Shown: positions 8,799-16,673 of the stretch, one piece after another
Layout: each line of letters starts with the position of its first letter
Position numbering within the stretch: position 1 is the stretch's first letter
From: Micromonospora acroterricola
GTDB lineage: Bacteria; Actinomycetota; Actinomycetes; Mycobacteriales; Micromonosporaceae
Assembly: GCF_003172955.1 (NCBI RefSeq)
Contig: NZ_QGKR01000189.1
Coordinates: 1-41,768 of the forward strand
Length of the DNA: 41,768 bases
Direction: 5' to 3'
Program-made: the position numbers and the translations under genes
Notes under the pieces: generated by a model
What the model was told of the DNA's origin: nothing
Database searches by the model: none
The model's input: the letters and a program-made list of their open reading frames with translations, nothing else

Positions 8799-8845
8799 GA
8801 GCACCTCCCCGCCCTGACGGAGTCCCCAGTCTGCCGCACGACCGC

Positions 8846-9334
8846 TCAGTCGGGCGGTAGGCAGCGGCGGGGGCGGTCGGAGGCGGGCCAGACGTACTCC
8901 AGGTCCTCCGGGACGCCGTCGCCGAAGATCGGGCGGTAGTGCCCGGGGTCCTTGCGCAGCAGCGACGATCGATGGCTCAGGTGCAGGTCGTCGCGACCCA
9001 GCCAGGGTGGCAGCTCACCGGACTCGGCCAACTCGGCCTGCGTACGCACGACACCGGCTCCGCAACTGGCGGCGAGGTCCACGGTCAACGTGGCGGCGCA
9101 GGTGTCCGCCCGCCCCGGCTCGGACCAGACCGCGCACATGTCCAGCCCGTAGCGGGTGAGCGCCTCCTCGTACCCGGCCCACATCTTCACCGCCGGGTGG
9201 TTACGCCAGCCGTACCCGGGCCGGGTGAGCCCCCGCAGCACCTGGATGGCCTCCACCCGCTGCTTGCCCAGGCGCTTCTGGTCCAGCGTGCGGGCGCTGG
9301 CCAGGAAGTCCGGGTACGGGAGGAAGGTCTGCAT
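8846..9334 (-). CDS. MSMEG_6728 family protein
   Basis: A 162-residue cytoplasmic protein with the start MQTFLPYPDFLASARTLD and the hallmarks RLGKQRVEAIQVLRGL, GYGWRNHPAVKMWAGYEEAL, DTCAATL and HRSSLLRKDPGHY. These match a conserved actinobacterial family known as MSMEG_6728. Some family descriptions link it to pyrimidine-dimer DNA glycosylases, but I cannot confirm this from sequence alone. It is the first gene of a two-gene minus-strand unit with the FAD enzyme and is divergent from the ion-channel-like gene, sharing the 94-base gap 9335-9428. Confidence 0.85.
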   Translation of the reverse strand: MQTFLPYPDFLASARTLDQKRLGKQRVEAIQVLRGLTRPGYGWRNHPAVKMWAGYEEALTRYGLDMCAVWSEPGRADTCAATLTVDLAASCGAGVVRTQAELAESGELPPWLGRDDLHLSHRSSLLRKDPGHYRPIFGDGVPEDLEYVWPASDRPRRCLPPD

Positions 9335-9428
9335 GCCGCTGCTCTACCCGTCGCCCCGGTCGGCATGCCTGGTCGGGGATGATCCGGACGGGGTCGCCCA
9401 CCGTGGTCGTGCTGGCTACGATCCGGGC

Positions 9429-11447
9429 ATGGCGGAGCCGTGGCGGGACCGGGCGCGACGGGCGGTCGAGTGGAACTGGCGGCTGCGGTCCGCCGGTGAC
9501 CCGCGACCGCACTACGTGGTCTGCGGGCGGGACGCGCTCGCCTACTACGTGGCCCGGGCGATGCTCGAATCCGAGCTGCCGGCCGGCGGGGCCCGCGTGA
9601 CGGTGGTGGTGCCGGAGCGCTACCGCAGCAACGGGCCGGACGTGGCCGGGCTGCGCGGGGTGCGGGTGGTCCGCTCGGAACGGTTGGACGTGGCGACCTT
9701 CGAGGCCGCCGGCCTGGCCGGGGCGACCGGTCTGGCCCTGCTGCACCAGGACGACGTGGGCAACCTGCACGCGGCGCTCTGCGCCCAGGCCGTCGACCAG
9801 CGGGTCCGTCAGGTGCTGCGGATGTTCAACGGCACCCTCGCCGACGGCGTCCGCAAGCTGCTCAAGGCCCCGGTCGAGGTGCTGTCCGACGCCGAGATGG
9901 CCGCGCCGGCGTTCGTGGCGGCCGCGCTCGGCGAGGTGGACCCGAGCTCCTTCCAGCACCGGGACAAGACGTTGCGGGTCGCTCGTCGGGCCGACGTCCG
10001 GCCGCAGGACGTGGTCTGCGCGTTGGCCGACTTCAGCGAGGAGCAGGGGGTGGAGCTGCTGCCGGCCGAGCAGGCCGGCGCCGACCTGGTGCTCGCCGAG
10101 GCGACCGGGCAGCCACCGGCCACCGAGGTCGCCGCCCGCCGGCTGGTCCGCGCCCGCCGGCGGCGCCGCCCGATGGCGGTGCTGCTGCGGGCCGTCCGCG
10201 GCTTCGCCACCCGCAAGATCGGCATCGCGGTGATGCTGGTGCTCGCGGTGATCGCGCTGCTCGGCGCGTTGATCTCCCGGGCGGAGGACGTCTCCCCGGT
10301 GGAGGCGCTGTACCTGACGTTGGTCACCACGCTCAGCGGCGCTGATCCGGACACCGACAAGGCGGCCGACGCCCAGATCATGCAGGTGGTGCTCAACCTG
10401 GTCGGGTTGGCGCTGATCCCGTTGATCACCGCCGTGGTGGTGGACGGCATCGTCAACGCCCGACTGGCCCTGCACACCGGCCGGCTCCAACCGGCCCGGG
10501 CCGGGCACGTGGTGGTGATCGGCCTCGGCAACGTCGGCACCCGGGTGATGGCGCAGCTCCGCGAGTACGACGTCGAGGTGGTGGCCATCGACAAGGACCC
10601 CGAGCCGCGTGGGGGCGCCCTGGCCCGGCAGTTGGAGGTGCCGCTGATCGTGGGGGACGCCGCGCTGCCGGAGACCCTCGCCGCCGCGTCGGTCGCCGAC
10701 TGTCAGGCGCTGGTGGTGGCGTCCACCGACGACGTGGCCAACCTGGAGGCGGCGCTGGCCGCCCGGGACCTCCGCGACGACCTGCGGGTGGTGCTGCGGC
10801 TCTTCGACGGTGACTTCGCCGAACGGGTGGAGGAGACGTTCGCTCTCGGGGTGTCCCGCTCGGTCTCCTACCTGGCGGCCCCGGCCTTCATCGGGGCGCT
10901 CACCGAACGCGCGGTCATCACCACCATCCCGGTCGACCGGCACGCGCTGCCGGTGGCCGAGGTGCCGGTCGCCCCCGGCTCCGAGCTGGACGGCCGACCG
11001 CTCGACGTGGTCAACCGGGACGGGCAGGTCCGGCTGATCGCCCGGACCCCCGCCGGCGGGGCGAAGACGATCTGGTGGAGGGACCTCGACCCCCGGCAGG
11101 TGATCTTCGCGGGTGACCGGCTCACCGTGGTCGCCCGCCGTCGCGGGCTGGACTGGCTGACCCGGCAGTGTGCCCCGCCCACCCGCACCGGCCCGGTTCC
11201 TCGGCCGGCCGGGTCCGTGCACGGCGGAGAGCAGACCGCTGGGTCGGCGGATCTGCAGGTGGCTGCCTCGGCCCCCGGCGCGGCCCACCCGGTGCCGGCC
11301 CGGTCAGCGACTCCGCTGCCGCACGAGGTGCCAGGCGGTGCCGGCGGCGAGCACGCCGAAGCCGGCCAGCACGCTGGCCAGTGGCAGGTTGACCGCGAGC
11401 AGCAGGCACCCGACCAGGCCCAGGCCGGAGAGCACCTGAACCGGTAG
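9429..11447 (+). CDS. Two-RCK ion-channel-like protein (CASTOR/POLLUX type)
   Basis: A 672-residue membrane protein, probably an NAD-regulated cation channel. In order it has a first TrkA-N/RCK-type Rossmann domain (HYVVCGRDALAYYVARAM, from about residue 29), a basic linker, one membrane helix (IGIAVMLVLAVIALLGALI, about 264-283), a pore-loop-like region (about 287-308), and a second helix (about 316-342). A second RCK domain follows (HVVVIGLGNVGTRVMAQL, about 360 onward) with a C-terminal RCK_C-like region. The pore segment reads TLVTTLSGADPD and lacks the TVGYG potassium signature. The last 95 residues (Pro/Gly/Ala/His-rich) go beyond the RCK fold, and the final 144 bases overlap the opposite-strand permease gene. 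No good ribosome binding site precedes the ATG. Confidence 0.82.
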   Translation: MAEPWRDRARRAVEWNWRLRSAGDPRPHYVVCGRDALAYYVARAMLESELPAGGARVTVVVPERYRSNGPDVAGLRGVRVVRSERLDVATFEAAGLAGATGLALLHQDDVGNLHAALCAQAVDQRVRQVLRMFNGTLADGVRKLLKAPVEVLSDAEMAAPAFVAAALGEVDPSSFQHRDKTLRVARRADVRPQDVVCALADFSEEQGVELLPAEQAGADLVLAEATGQPPATEVAARRLVRARRRRRPMAVLLRAVRGFATRKIGIAVMLVLAVIALLGALISRAEDVSPVEALYLTLVTTLSGADPDTDKAADAQIMQVVLNLVGLALIPLITAVVVDGIVNARLALHTGRLQPARAGHVVVIGLGNVGTRVMAQLREYDVEVVAIDKDPEPRGGALARQLEVPLIVGDAALPETLAAASVADCQALVVASTDDVANLEAALAARDLRDDLRVVLRLFDGDFAERVEETFALGVSRSVSYLAAPAFIGALTERAVITTIPVDRHALPVAEVPVAPGSELDGRPLDVVNRDGQVRLIARTPAGGAKTIWWRDLDPRQVIFAGDRLTVVARRRGLDWLTRQCAPPTRTGPVPRPAGSVHGGEQTAGSADLQVAASAPGAAHPVPARSATPLPHEVPGGAGGEHAEAGQHAGQWQVDREQQAPDQAQAGEHLNR

Positions 11448-12542
11448 CCGCCGACCAGGGTCCCGACCCAGGGTCAGCGCCGCCGCGTTGGTGATCGCGT
11501 AGTAGACGAGCACCGTGCAGCTGGAGAAGCCGATCGCGTCCCGCACGTCCCCGAGCAGCACCACCAGGATCACCACGGCGGCCACCGCCAGCTCGGCGCG
11601 GTGCGGCACCTGGCGTACCGGGTGCACGGCAGCCAGCGCGCCGGGCAGGTCGCGGCGGCGGGCCATCGCCAGCGTGGTCCGGCCGATCCCGGCGACCAGG
11701 GACAGCAGCACCCCGGTGACCGCGATCGTGGCCCCGGCGCGGACCACCCAGGCCAGGCCGGGCAGCCCGGCGGCGGTCACCACGTCGACCAGGGGCGCGG
11801 CGGAACCGGCCAACCGGTCGGCGCCGAGCACGCCGAGCGTGACCACCGCCAGCACCAGGTAGATCGCGAGCACCACGCCGAGCGCCAGCGGCACCGCGCG
11901 GGGGATGGTCCGCTGGGGGTCGCGGACCTCCTCACCGAGGGTGGCGATCCGGGCGTACCCGGCGAAGGCGAAGAAGAGCAGCCCGGCGGCGGTGAGGATG
12001 CCTCGACCGGAGCCGCCGGGGTCGCCGAGCCGGCCCAGGGCGAGGTCGCCACCGGCGACGCCGACGACCGCGACCAGGGCCAGCACCGCGAGCGCGAGCG
12101 CGACCAGGGCCTTCGTGACGGTGGCTGTCTTGCCGATGCCGCGCAGGTTCACCGCGGTGACCGCGAGCACCGCGCCGACCGCGACCAGCCGCGCCTGACC
12201 CGGCCACAGGTACGCCCCGATGGTCAGGGCCATCGCCGCGCAGCTCGCGGTCTTGCCGACGACGAAGCCCCAGCCGGCGAGGAAGCCGGCCAGCGGATTG
12301 AGACGTTCCCGGCCGTACACGTAGGTCCCGCCGGATTCCGGGTAGCGGGCGGCCAGCCGCGCCGAGCTGGTCGCGTTGCAGAAGGCGATGAAGCCGGCCA
12401 GCACCAGCGCGGGCAGCAGCCCGGCGCCGCCGGCCACCGCCGCGGCCGGTGCGAACACCACGAAGACGCCCGCGCCGAGCATCGACCCCAGACCGATGAC
12501 GACCGCATCGGGTACGCCCAGCCGGCGCGCCAGTTGATCCAC
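11304..12542 (-). CDS. APC superfamily amino acid permease
   Basis: A 412-residue polytopic protein with about 11-12 hydrophobic helices. The start is LGVPDAVVIGLGSMLGAGVF, the APC consensus of helix 1 with the unwound Gly motif. Further signatures are SSARLAARYPESGGTYVYGR (helix 2-3 loop) and FFAFAGYARIATLGEEVRDP (helix 6 and the following loop). It would take up amino acids or amines at the cytoplasmic membrane by proton or sodium coupling. Substrate cannot be inferred. The GTG start lies 9 bases after the PAP2 stop, so the two are probably one transcript with coupled translation. Its 3' end overlaps the convergent channel-like gene by 144 bases. Confidence 0.9.
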   Translation of the reverse strand: MDQLARRLGVPDAVVIGLGSMLGAGVFVVFAPAAAVAGGAGLLPALVLAGFIAFCNATSSARLAARYPESGGTYVYGRERLNPLAGFLAGWGFVVGKTASCAAMALTIGAYLWPGQARLVAVGAVLAVTAVNLRGIGKTATVTKALVALALAVLALVAVVGVAGGDLALGRLGDPGGSGRGILTAAGLLFFAFAGYARIATLGEEVRDPQRTIPRAVPLALGVVLAIYLVLAVVTLGVLGADRLAGSAAPLVDVVTAAGLPGLAWVVRAGATIAVTGVLLSLVAGIGRTTLAMARRRDLPGALAAVHPVRQVPHRAELAVAAVVILVVLLGDVRDAIGFSSCTVLVYYAITNAAALTLGRDPGRRLPVQVLSGLGLVGCLLLAVNLPLASVLAGFGVLAAGTAWHLVRQRSR

Positions 12543-12551
12543 CGCCGAACC

Positions 12552-13298
12552 CTAGGGGCGCGAGATGAACGGCCGGTCCCATTCGCGTAGCCGGCCGGGT
12601 AGCGGCAGGTCGTCCCAGGGCACCCGGTGCAGCAGCCGATCGAGGAACAGCCCGAGCAGCAGCGCCGCCACCCCGTCGGTGACCCAGTGGAAGTTCAGGT
12701 ATGTCGTGGTGACCAGCAGGATCGCCGGCGGGGCGAATCGGACCAGCCGGTGCACGGTCGGGTGCAGTCGCCCGGCCGTCAGCGCGGTCAGCAGCACGGC
12801 GATCACCCCGTACCAGACGATCGCGTTGGCGACGTGCCCGGACGGATAGGAGAGGTCGTACTCGGTGGGCGGCAGGTCGTTGAAGATCCGGACTGACCGG
12901 GTCGGCGGCAGATCCGAGCTGGGGGCGGCCCGGTCGGTCAGGACCTTGAGCGGGCCGACCGTCAGGTACAGGAGCACGAACGCCCCCGCCACCAGCAGCA
13001 ACGGCCGGACGGTGCGGGCACGCCAGGCCACTGCCACCGCGAGCGCCCCGGCGAACGGCATCAGCAGCCAGCCACCCTGCCCGAGGAAGTTGAACACCCG
13101 TGCCGTCCAGTAGATCGGCGCCGGGTGGTGGGCGTAGGCCCACTCCCGGACCGCGAGGTCCAGCCCGAGCAGCGCCCCTCGGGCAAGGGCCAGGGTCAAC
13201 GCGCCGAACGCGACCAGCAGCAGCGCGTCGAACCACCAGCCAGCCGGGCGGACGGGCCGCAGCCGCAGGTCACGTCGTACCGCCGTGGGTGTGAGCAC
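12552..13298 (-). CDS. PAP2 family membrane phosphatase
   Basis: A 248-residue integral membrane phosphatase with about six helices. The three PAP2 motifs are visible in order: KVLTDRAAP (variant of K-x6-RP), SYPSGHVANA (motif 2 with the acid His) and FHWVTDGVAALLLG (motif 3 with the nucleophile His and Asp). Such enzymes dephosphorylate lipid phosphates such as undecaprenyl pyrophosphate or phosphatidic acid on the outer membrane face. Motif 1 ends in AAP rather than RP, a mild deviation. GTG start. It leads the two-gene unit with the APC permease and is divergent from the DUF4032 gene across 90 bases. Confidence 0.88.
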   Translation of the reverse strand: MLTPTAVRRDLRLRPVRPAGWWFDALLLVAFGALTLALARGALLGLDLAVREWAYAHHPAPIYWTARVFNFLGQGGWLLMPFAGALAVAVAWRARTVRPLLLVAGAFVLLYLTVGPLKVLTDRAAPSSDLPPTRSVRIFNDLPPTEYDLSYPSGHVANAIVWYGVIAVLLTALTAGRLHPTVHRLVRFAPPAILLVTTTYLNFHWVTDGVAALLLGLFLDRLLHRVPWDDLPLPGRLREWDRPFISRP

Positions 13299-13388
13299 GG
13301 GACCACGCTACCGGCCCCCGGCGAGGCCGGGGCGTCCCGCGCTGTGGGCCCAGCCACGATGGGAGGCGGACGCGGGGGGCGACGCGGC

Positions 13389-14612
13389 ATGCTTGTGCCC
13401 GTGCGGATCACCTCGGCCCTCGTGGACCCGGCGCTGCTCGACCTTCCGTGGTCGACACCGTTGGAGGAGTGGCCTGCCCAGCACCTGGTGGCTCTGCCGC
13501 AGGGCATCTCCCGGCACATCGTCCGGTTCGTCCGGCTCGGTGACTACGTGTACGCGTTCAAGGAGACGCGCGAGCGGATCGCCGAGCGGGAGTACGACCT
13601 GCTCCGGGCCCTGGAGCGGATCGACTTCCCGTCGGTCGAGGCGGTGGCGGTCGTCGCCGACCGGCAGACCGACGACGGGGAACCCCTCGAGTCGGTGCTG
13701 ATCACCCGGCACCTGCAGTTCTCGCTGCCCTACCGGGCGCTCTTCTCGCACACGCTGCGGCCGGAGACGATGAGTCGTCTGCTCGACGCGCTCGCCGCGC
13801 TGATCGTGCGGATGCACCTGACCGGTTTCTTCTGGGGCGACTGCTCGCTCTCCAACACCCTGTTCCGCCGGGACGCGGGCGCGTTCGCCGCCTACCTCGT
13901 GGACGCGGAGACGGGCGCCCTGCACGCCTCGCTCTCCAATGGCCAGCGCGGCGAGGACCTGGAGATCGCCCGGGTCAACATCTTCGGCGAGGCGCTCGAC
14001 CTCCAGGCCGCCGGCCTGCTGCACGAGTCCATCGACCCGGAGGTGGTCTGCGAGGAGGTCGTGCAGCGCTACGAGCGGCTCTGGCACGAGATCACCTACG
14101 AGCAGGCGATCGAGCGGGAGGCCCGGCACGACATCGAGGGCCGCATCCGCCGCCTCAACGACCTGGGCTTCGACGTGGCTGAGGTCGCCATGTCGACGAT
14201 CGACAACGGGCGCTACCTGGTCCGGCCGAAGGTGGTCGACGCCGGCTACCACACCCGGCGCCTGCTGCGCCTCACCGGCCTGGACGCCGAGGAGAACCAG
14301 GCCCGCAAGCTGCTCAACGACCTGGACGCCTACCGGGCGGAGAGCGACCTGACCGACGAGCAGCAGGCGGCGCACCGCTGGGTCACCGAGGTCTTCGAGC
14401 CGGTGGTCCGGGCAGTTCCCGGGCACCTGCGCCGCAAACTGGAGCCGCAGGAGCTGTTCGCGCAGATCATCGAGCACAAGTGGCTGCTCTCCGAGCGGGC
14501 CGGCCGGGACGTCGGGATGCGCCACGCGGTCCAGTCGTACCTGTCCGACGTGCTCGTGCACCGCCCCGACGAGCAGGCCGTGCTCGGCGTCGAGGTCCCC
14601 ACCGCCGGCTGA
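13389..14612 (+). CDS. DUF4032 protein with kinase-like N-terminal half
   Basis: A 407-residue cytoplasmic protein. The N-terminal 210 residues resemble the lipopolysaccharide-kinase/atypical kinase fold: FVRLGDYVYAFKETRERIAEREY carries a Lys and Glu pair, and HLTGFFWGDCSLSNTLF resembles a catalytic loop (GD-x4-N). The C-terminal half (RRLNDLGFDVAEVAMST, then RPKVVDAGYHTRRLLRLTGL) is the conserved DUF4032 region. The family is widespread in actinobacteria and its substrate is unknown. The ATG at 13389 was chosen from the fold and a G-rich site about 9 bases upstream. A GTG five codons downstream is an alternative start. Confidence 0.85.
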   Translation: MLVPVRITSALVDPALLDLPWSTPLEEWPAQHLVALPQGISRHIVRFVRLGDYVYAFKETRERIAEREYDLLRALERIDFPSVEAVAVVADRQTDDGEPLESVLITRHLQFSLPYRALFSHTLRPETMSRLLDALAALIVRMHLTGFFWGDCSLSNTLFRRDAGAFAAYLVDAETGALHASLSNGQRGEDLEIARVNIFGEALDLQAAGLLHESIDPEVVCEEVVQRYERLWHEITYEQAIEREARHDIEGRIRRLNDLGFDVAEVAMSTIDNGRYLVRPKVVDAGYHTRRLLRLTGLDAEENQARKLLNDLDAYRAESDLTDEQQAAHRWVTEVFEPVVRAVPGHLRRKLEPQELFAQIIEHKWLLSERAGRDVGMRHAVQSYLSDVLVHRPDEQAVLGVEVPTAG

Positions 14613-14724
14613 TTCGCGGGTCGTTGCCCGCGTCGACTGGTCGTCCCCCAGGCGCGGGCAGTGGTGGCCGTTCGCGGGTCGCGATGCCCGCGTCGACCGG
14701 TCCAGGCGCGGGCAGTGGTGGCCG
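14613..14724. repeat. Two-copy 54-58 bp tandem repeat with hairpins
   Basis: Copy 1 is 14613-14670 and copy 2 is 14671-14724. They differ by a few substitutions and a 4-base length change. Each contains CGCGGG...GCCCGCG able to fold into a short stem-loop, and a second GCGCGGGCAGTGGTGGCC block. Copy 1 starts right after the DUF4032 stop, so the hairpins may act as a terminator. Confidence 0.7.
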
Positions 14725-14785
14725 CGCACCGGCCCGCCCTGCGCCCGTCACCCTCCCGGCGCCCCGGGGGTAGGTGCGGCTGCTG

Positions 14786-15245
14786 CCTTTGGAGCTGATG
14801 TCGCAAACGATTCAGCGCAAAACGCTTTCGTCGCGCCGTCGCGCCGTCGCGCGGTCGCCGGTCGTGCCGCGGTGGGTGGCGCGGTCGCGCGGTCGTGCGG
14901 TCGTGCGGTGGGGTGGTGGGTGGCGCGGTCGTGCGGTCGTGCGTCGTGCGGTCGTGCGGTGGGGTGGTGTTGTCGTTCGGTCGCGCGTCCGTGCGGTGGT
15001 GCGGTGGTGGGTGGCGTGGTGGTGCGGTCGCGCGACGCGCGACCGCGCGGTGGTGCGGTCGCGCGGTCGTTCGGTCGTGCCGTCGTGCCGTCGTGCCGTC
15101 GTGCCGTCGTGCCGTCGTGCCGTCGTGCCGTCCGGGGTGTCCGGGGTGGACCCGGCCGCTCGGGCTGCGGCGCCTTCCAGTTGACCTTCGGGCGCCGGAG
15201 CTCACGCACGGCGGCGCGATGTCGTAAGCGATTCAGCTCCAAAGG
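14786..15245. repeat. 460-bp block bounded by 13-bp inverted repeats
   Basis: CCTTTGGAGCTGA at 14786-14798 and TCAGCTCCAAAGG at 15233-15245 are perfect inverted repeats. Just inside, a 20-base sequence occurs as a direct repeat at 14797-14816 and 15218-15237 with 18 of 20 identical (GATGTCG-AA-CGATTCAGC). The interior, about 14845-15135, is a degenerate satellite of 8-bp units such as CGGTCGTG. The block encodes no transposase. It could be a small non-autonomous element or a chromosomal repeat cassette; no target duplication was recognised. Confidence 0.6.
15081..15128. repeat. Six perfect copies of the 8-mer CGTCGTGC
   Basis: Six uninterrupted identical 8-bp units, preceded at 15073 by a one-mismatch copy. 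The 8-bp period is not a multiple of 3, which argues against a selected protein repeat. This is the most homogeneous and so probably the youngest part of the satellite. Confidence 0.9.
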
Positions 15246-15253
15246 GACCGCGG

Positions 15254-15468
15254 GGTGCAACCCAGGCCGGTCAGGAGGGTGCAATCCAGGCCGATCGGGA
15301 GGGTGCAACCCAGGCCGGTAGGAAGGTGCGATCCAGGCCGATCGGGAGGGTGCAATTCGGGCCGGTCAGGAGGGTGCAACCCGGGCTGGTCAGAGGGCGC
15401 AATCCAGGCGGGTTAGGAGGGCGCAACCCGGGCTGGTCAGGAGGGTGCAATCCCAGGCCGGTCAGGAC
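15254..15468. repeat. Nine-unit 24-bp tandem array
   Basis: Units start at 15254, 15278, 15302, 15325, 15349, 15373, 15396, 15420 and 15444, giving a period of 23-24. Each begins GGTGCAA or GGCGCAA and ends near GGTCAGGAG or GATCGGGAG. Two unit types alternate, so there is a 48-bp higher-order repeat in part of the array. There are no unique spacers, so it is not a CRISPR. Confidence 0.85.
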
Positions 15469-15563
15469 GCGGCGACCACGGCTGGCCGTACTGCGTGGGC
15501 AGTCAGTGCTCGGCCCGGGACCGGCACCGCAATGCCCGCTGGGCACGAACCAGCGAGCGGGTG

Positions 15564-16673
15564 TCACTCCACCCAGGAGCCGCCGCGCAGCACCCGGACC
15601 ACGTTCAGGTCCTCGTCGAGCACCACCAGGTCGGCGCGGAGGCCCACCTGGACGGCGCCGACCCGGTCGCCCAGGCCGATGGCTCGGGCCGGGGTGGTCG
15701 CCACCATCCGGGCCGCGTCGGCGATCGGGATGCCGGCGCCCACGGCGTGCCGCAGCGCGGCGTCCATGGTGAGGGTGCTGCCGGCGATCGCGCCGTCACG
15801 GGCGAGCCGGGCCTCCCCGTCGGCCACCGTGACCGCCTGGCCGCCCAGCTCGTACTCGCCGTCGGGCATCCCGGCGGCGGCCATCGCGTCGGTGATGAGG
15901 GCGGCCCGTTCCGGGCCGGCGGTCGCGGTGGCGAAGGTGAGCATGCCGTCGTGCAGGTGCACCCCGTCGGCGACCAGCTCGCAGACCACGGTGGGCGCGT
16001 CGAGCAGGGCCACCACGGGGCCCGGCTCGCGGTGGTGCACCGGCCGCATGCCGTTGAAGAGGTGCGTGCCGACGCTCGCGCCGGCGGCGACCGCGGCGCG
16101 GGTCTGCTCGTACGTGGCGTCGGTGTGGCCGACCGCTGCCACCACCTGCCGGGCGGTGAGCAGCTTGATCGCCTCCAGCGCACCGTCGCGCTCCGGGGCG
16201 ATGGTGACCATCCGGATCGCGCCCCCACCCAGCTCGATCAGCTCGGTCAGCTCGTCGGTGGACGGGTCACGCAGGTACTCCGGGTTCTGTGCGCCGCAGC
16301 GGGCGGCGGACAGGTAGGGCCCCTCGAAGTGGATGCCCGCCAGCACGCCCTCGTCGACCAGCGGGGCGAAGGCCTCGGTGGCCGTGCGCATCAGCGGGAA
16401 CGGCGCGCTGACCAGGCTGGCCAGCAGGGTGGTGGTGCCGTGTGACAGGTGGAAGCTGGCGGCTCCCCGCGCCTGGTCGGCGTCCCCGGTCGTGAAGGTG
16501 TGCCCACCGCCGCCGTGCGTGTGCATGTCGACGAAGCCGGGCAGGATCCAATGCCCGTCCCGGACCGACGGGTACTCGGCCACCGCCGTGATCCGGTCGC
16601 CGTCCCACTCGACGCAGCCCTGCCGGATGACACCGTTCGGGGTCACCACTCGACCGTTCACCCGTAGCGTCAT
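15564..16673 (-). CDS. nagA: N-acetylglucosamine-6-phosphate deacetylase
   Basis: A 369-residue amidohydrolase that removes acetate from GlcNAc-6-phosphate in cytoplasmic amino-sugar catabolism. Metal and catalytic signatures are clear: HTH (His51, His53) in GFVDMHTHGGGG, HFEGPYLS (Glu ligand), VGHTDATYEQ, THLFNGMRPVHHREPG (substrate loop), VADGVHLHDGML and the catalytic Asp in LITDAMAAAGM. Length is normal. The ATG is preceded by AGGAG, and its first bases overlap the ROK gene stop (ATGA), so translation is coupled. It is the last gene of the SIS-ROK-nagA operon. Confidence 0.96.
   Translation of the reverse strand: MTLRVNGRVVTPNGVIRQGCVEWDGDRITAVAEYPSVRDGHWILPGFVDMHTHGGGGHTFTTGDADQARGAASFHLSHGTTTLLASLVSAPFPLMRTATEAFAPLVDEGVLAGIHFEGPYLSAARCGAQNPEYLRDPSTDELTELIELGGGAIRMVTIAPERDGALEAIKLLTARQVVAAVGHTDATYEQTRAAVAAGASVGTHLFNGMRPVHHREPGPVVALLDAPTVVCELVADGVHLHDGMLTFATATAGPERAALITDAMAAAGMPDGEYELGGQAVTVADGEARLARDGAIAGSTLTMDAALRHAVGAGIPIADAARMVATTPARAIGLGDRVGAVQVGLRADLVVLDEDLNVVRVLRGGSWVE

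Larger units (their letters stand above)
14613..15563. other. Repeat-rich convergent intergenic region
   Basis: This 951-base gap lies between convergent stops (DUF4032 + and nagA -), so promoters for these genes are not expected here. No convincing gene is present. Open frames exist on both strands, but they encode only low-complexity RHDGTT/RAVV- or GCNPGRSG-type peptides made by the short DNA repeats. It contains a duplicated 56-bp unit, an inverted-repeat-bounded 8-bp satellite block, a 24-bp tandem array and an unremarkable 95-base remainder before nagA. Confidence 0.8.

Noticed and set aside
14330..15308. Open frames in the repeat region encoding RHDGTTAR-type peptides
   Set aside because: The peptides are produced by the 8-bp DNA satellite in all frames, on both strands, and lack a ribosome site and normal codon pattern.
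15254..15468. CRISPR array
   Set aside because: The units are directly adjacent without unique spacers, and no cas genes are in the window.
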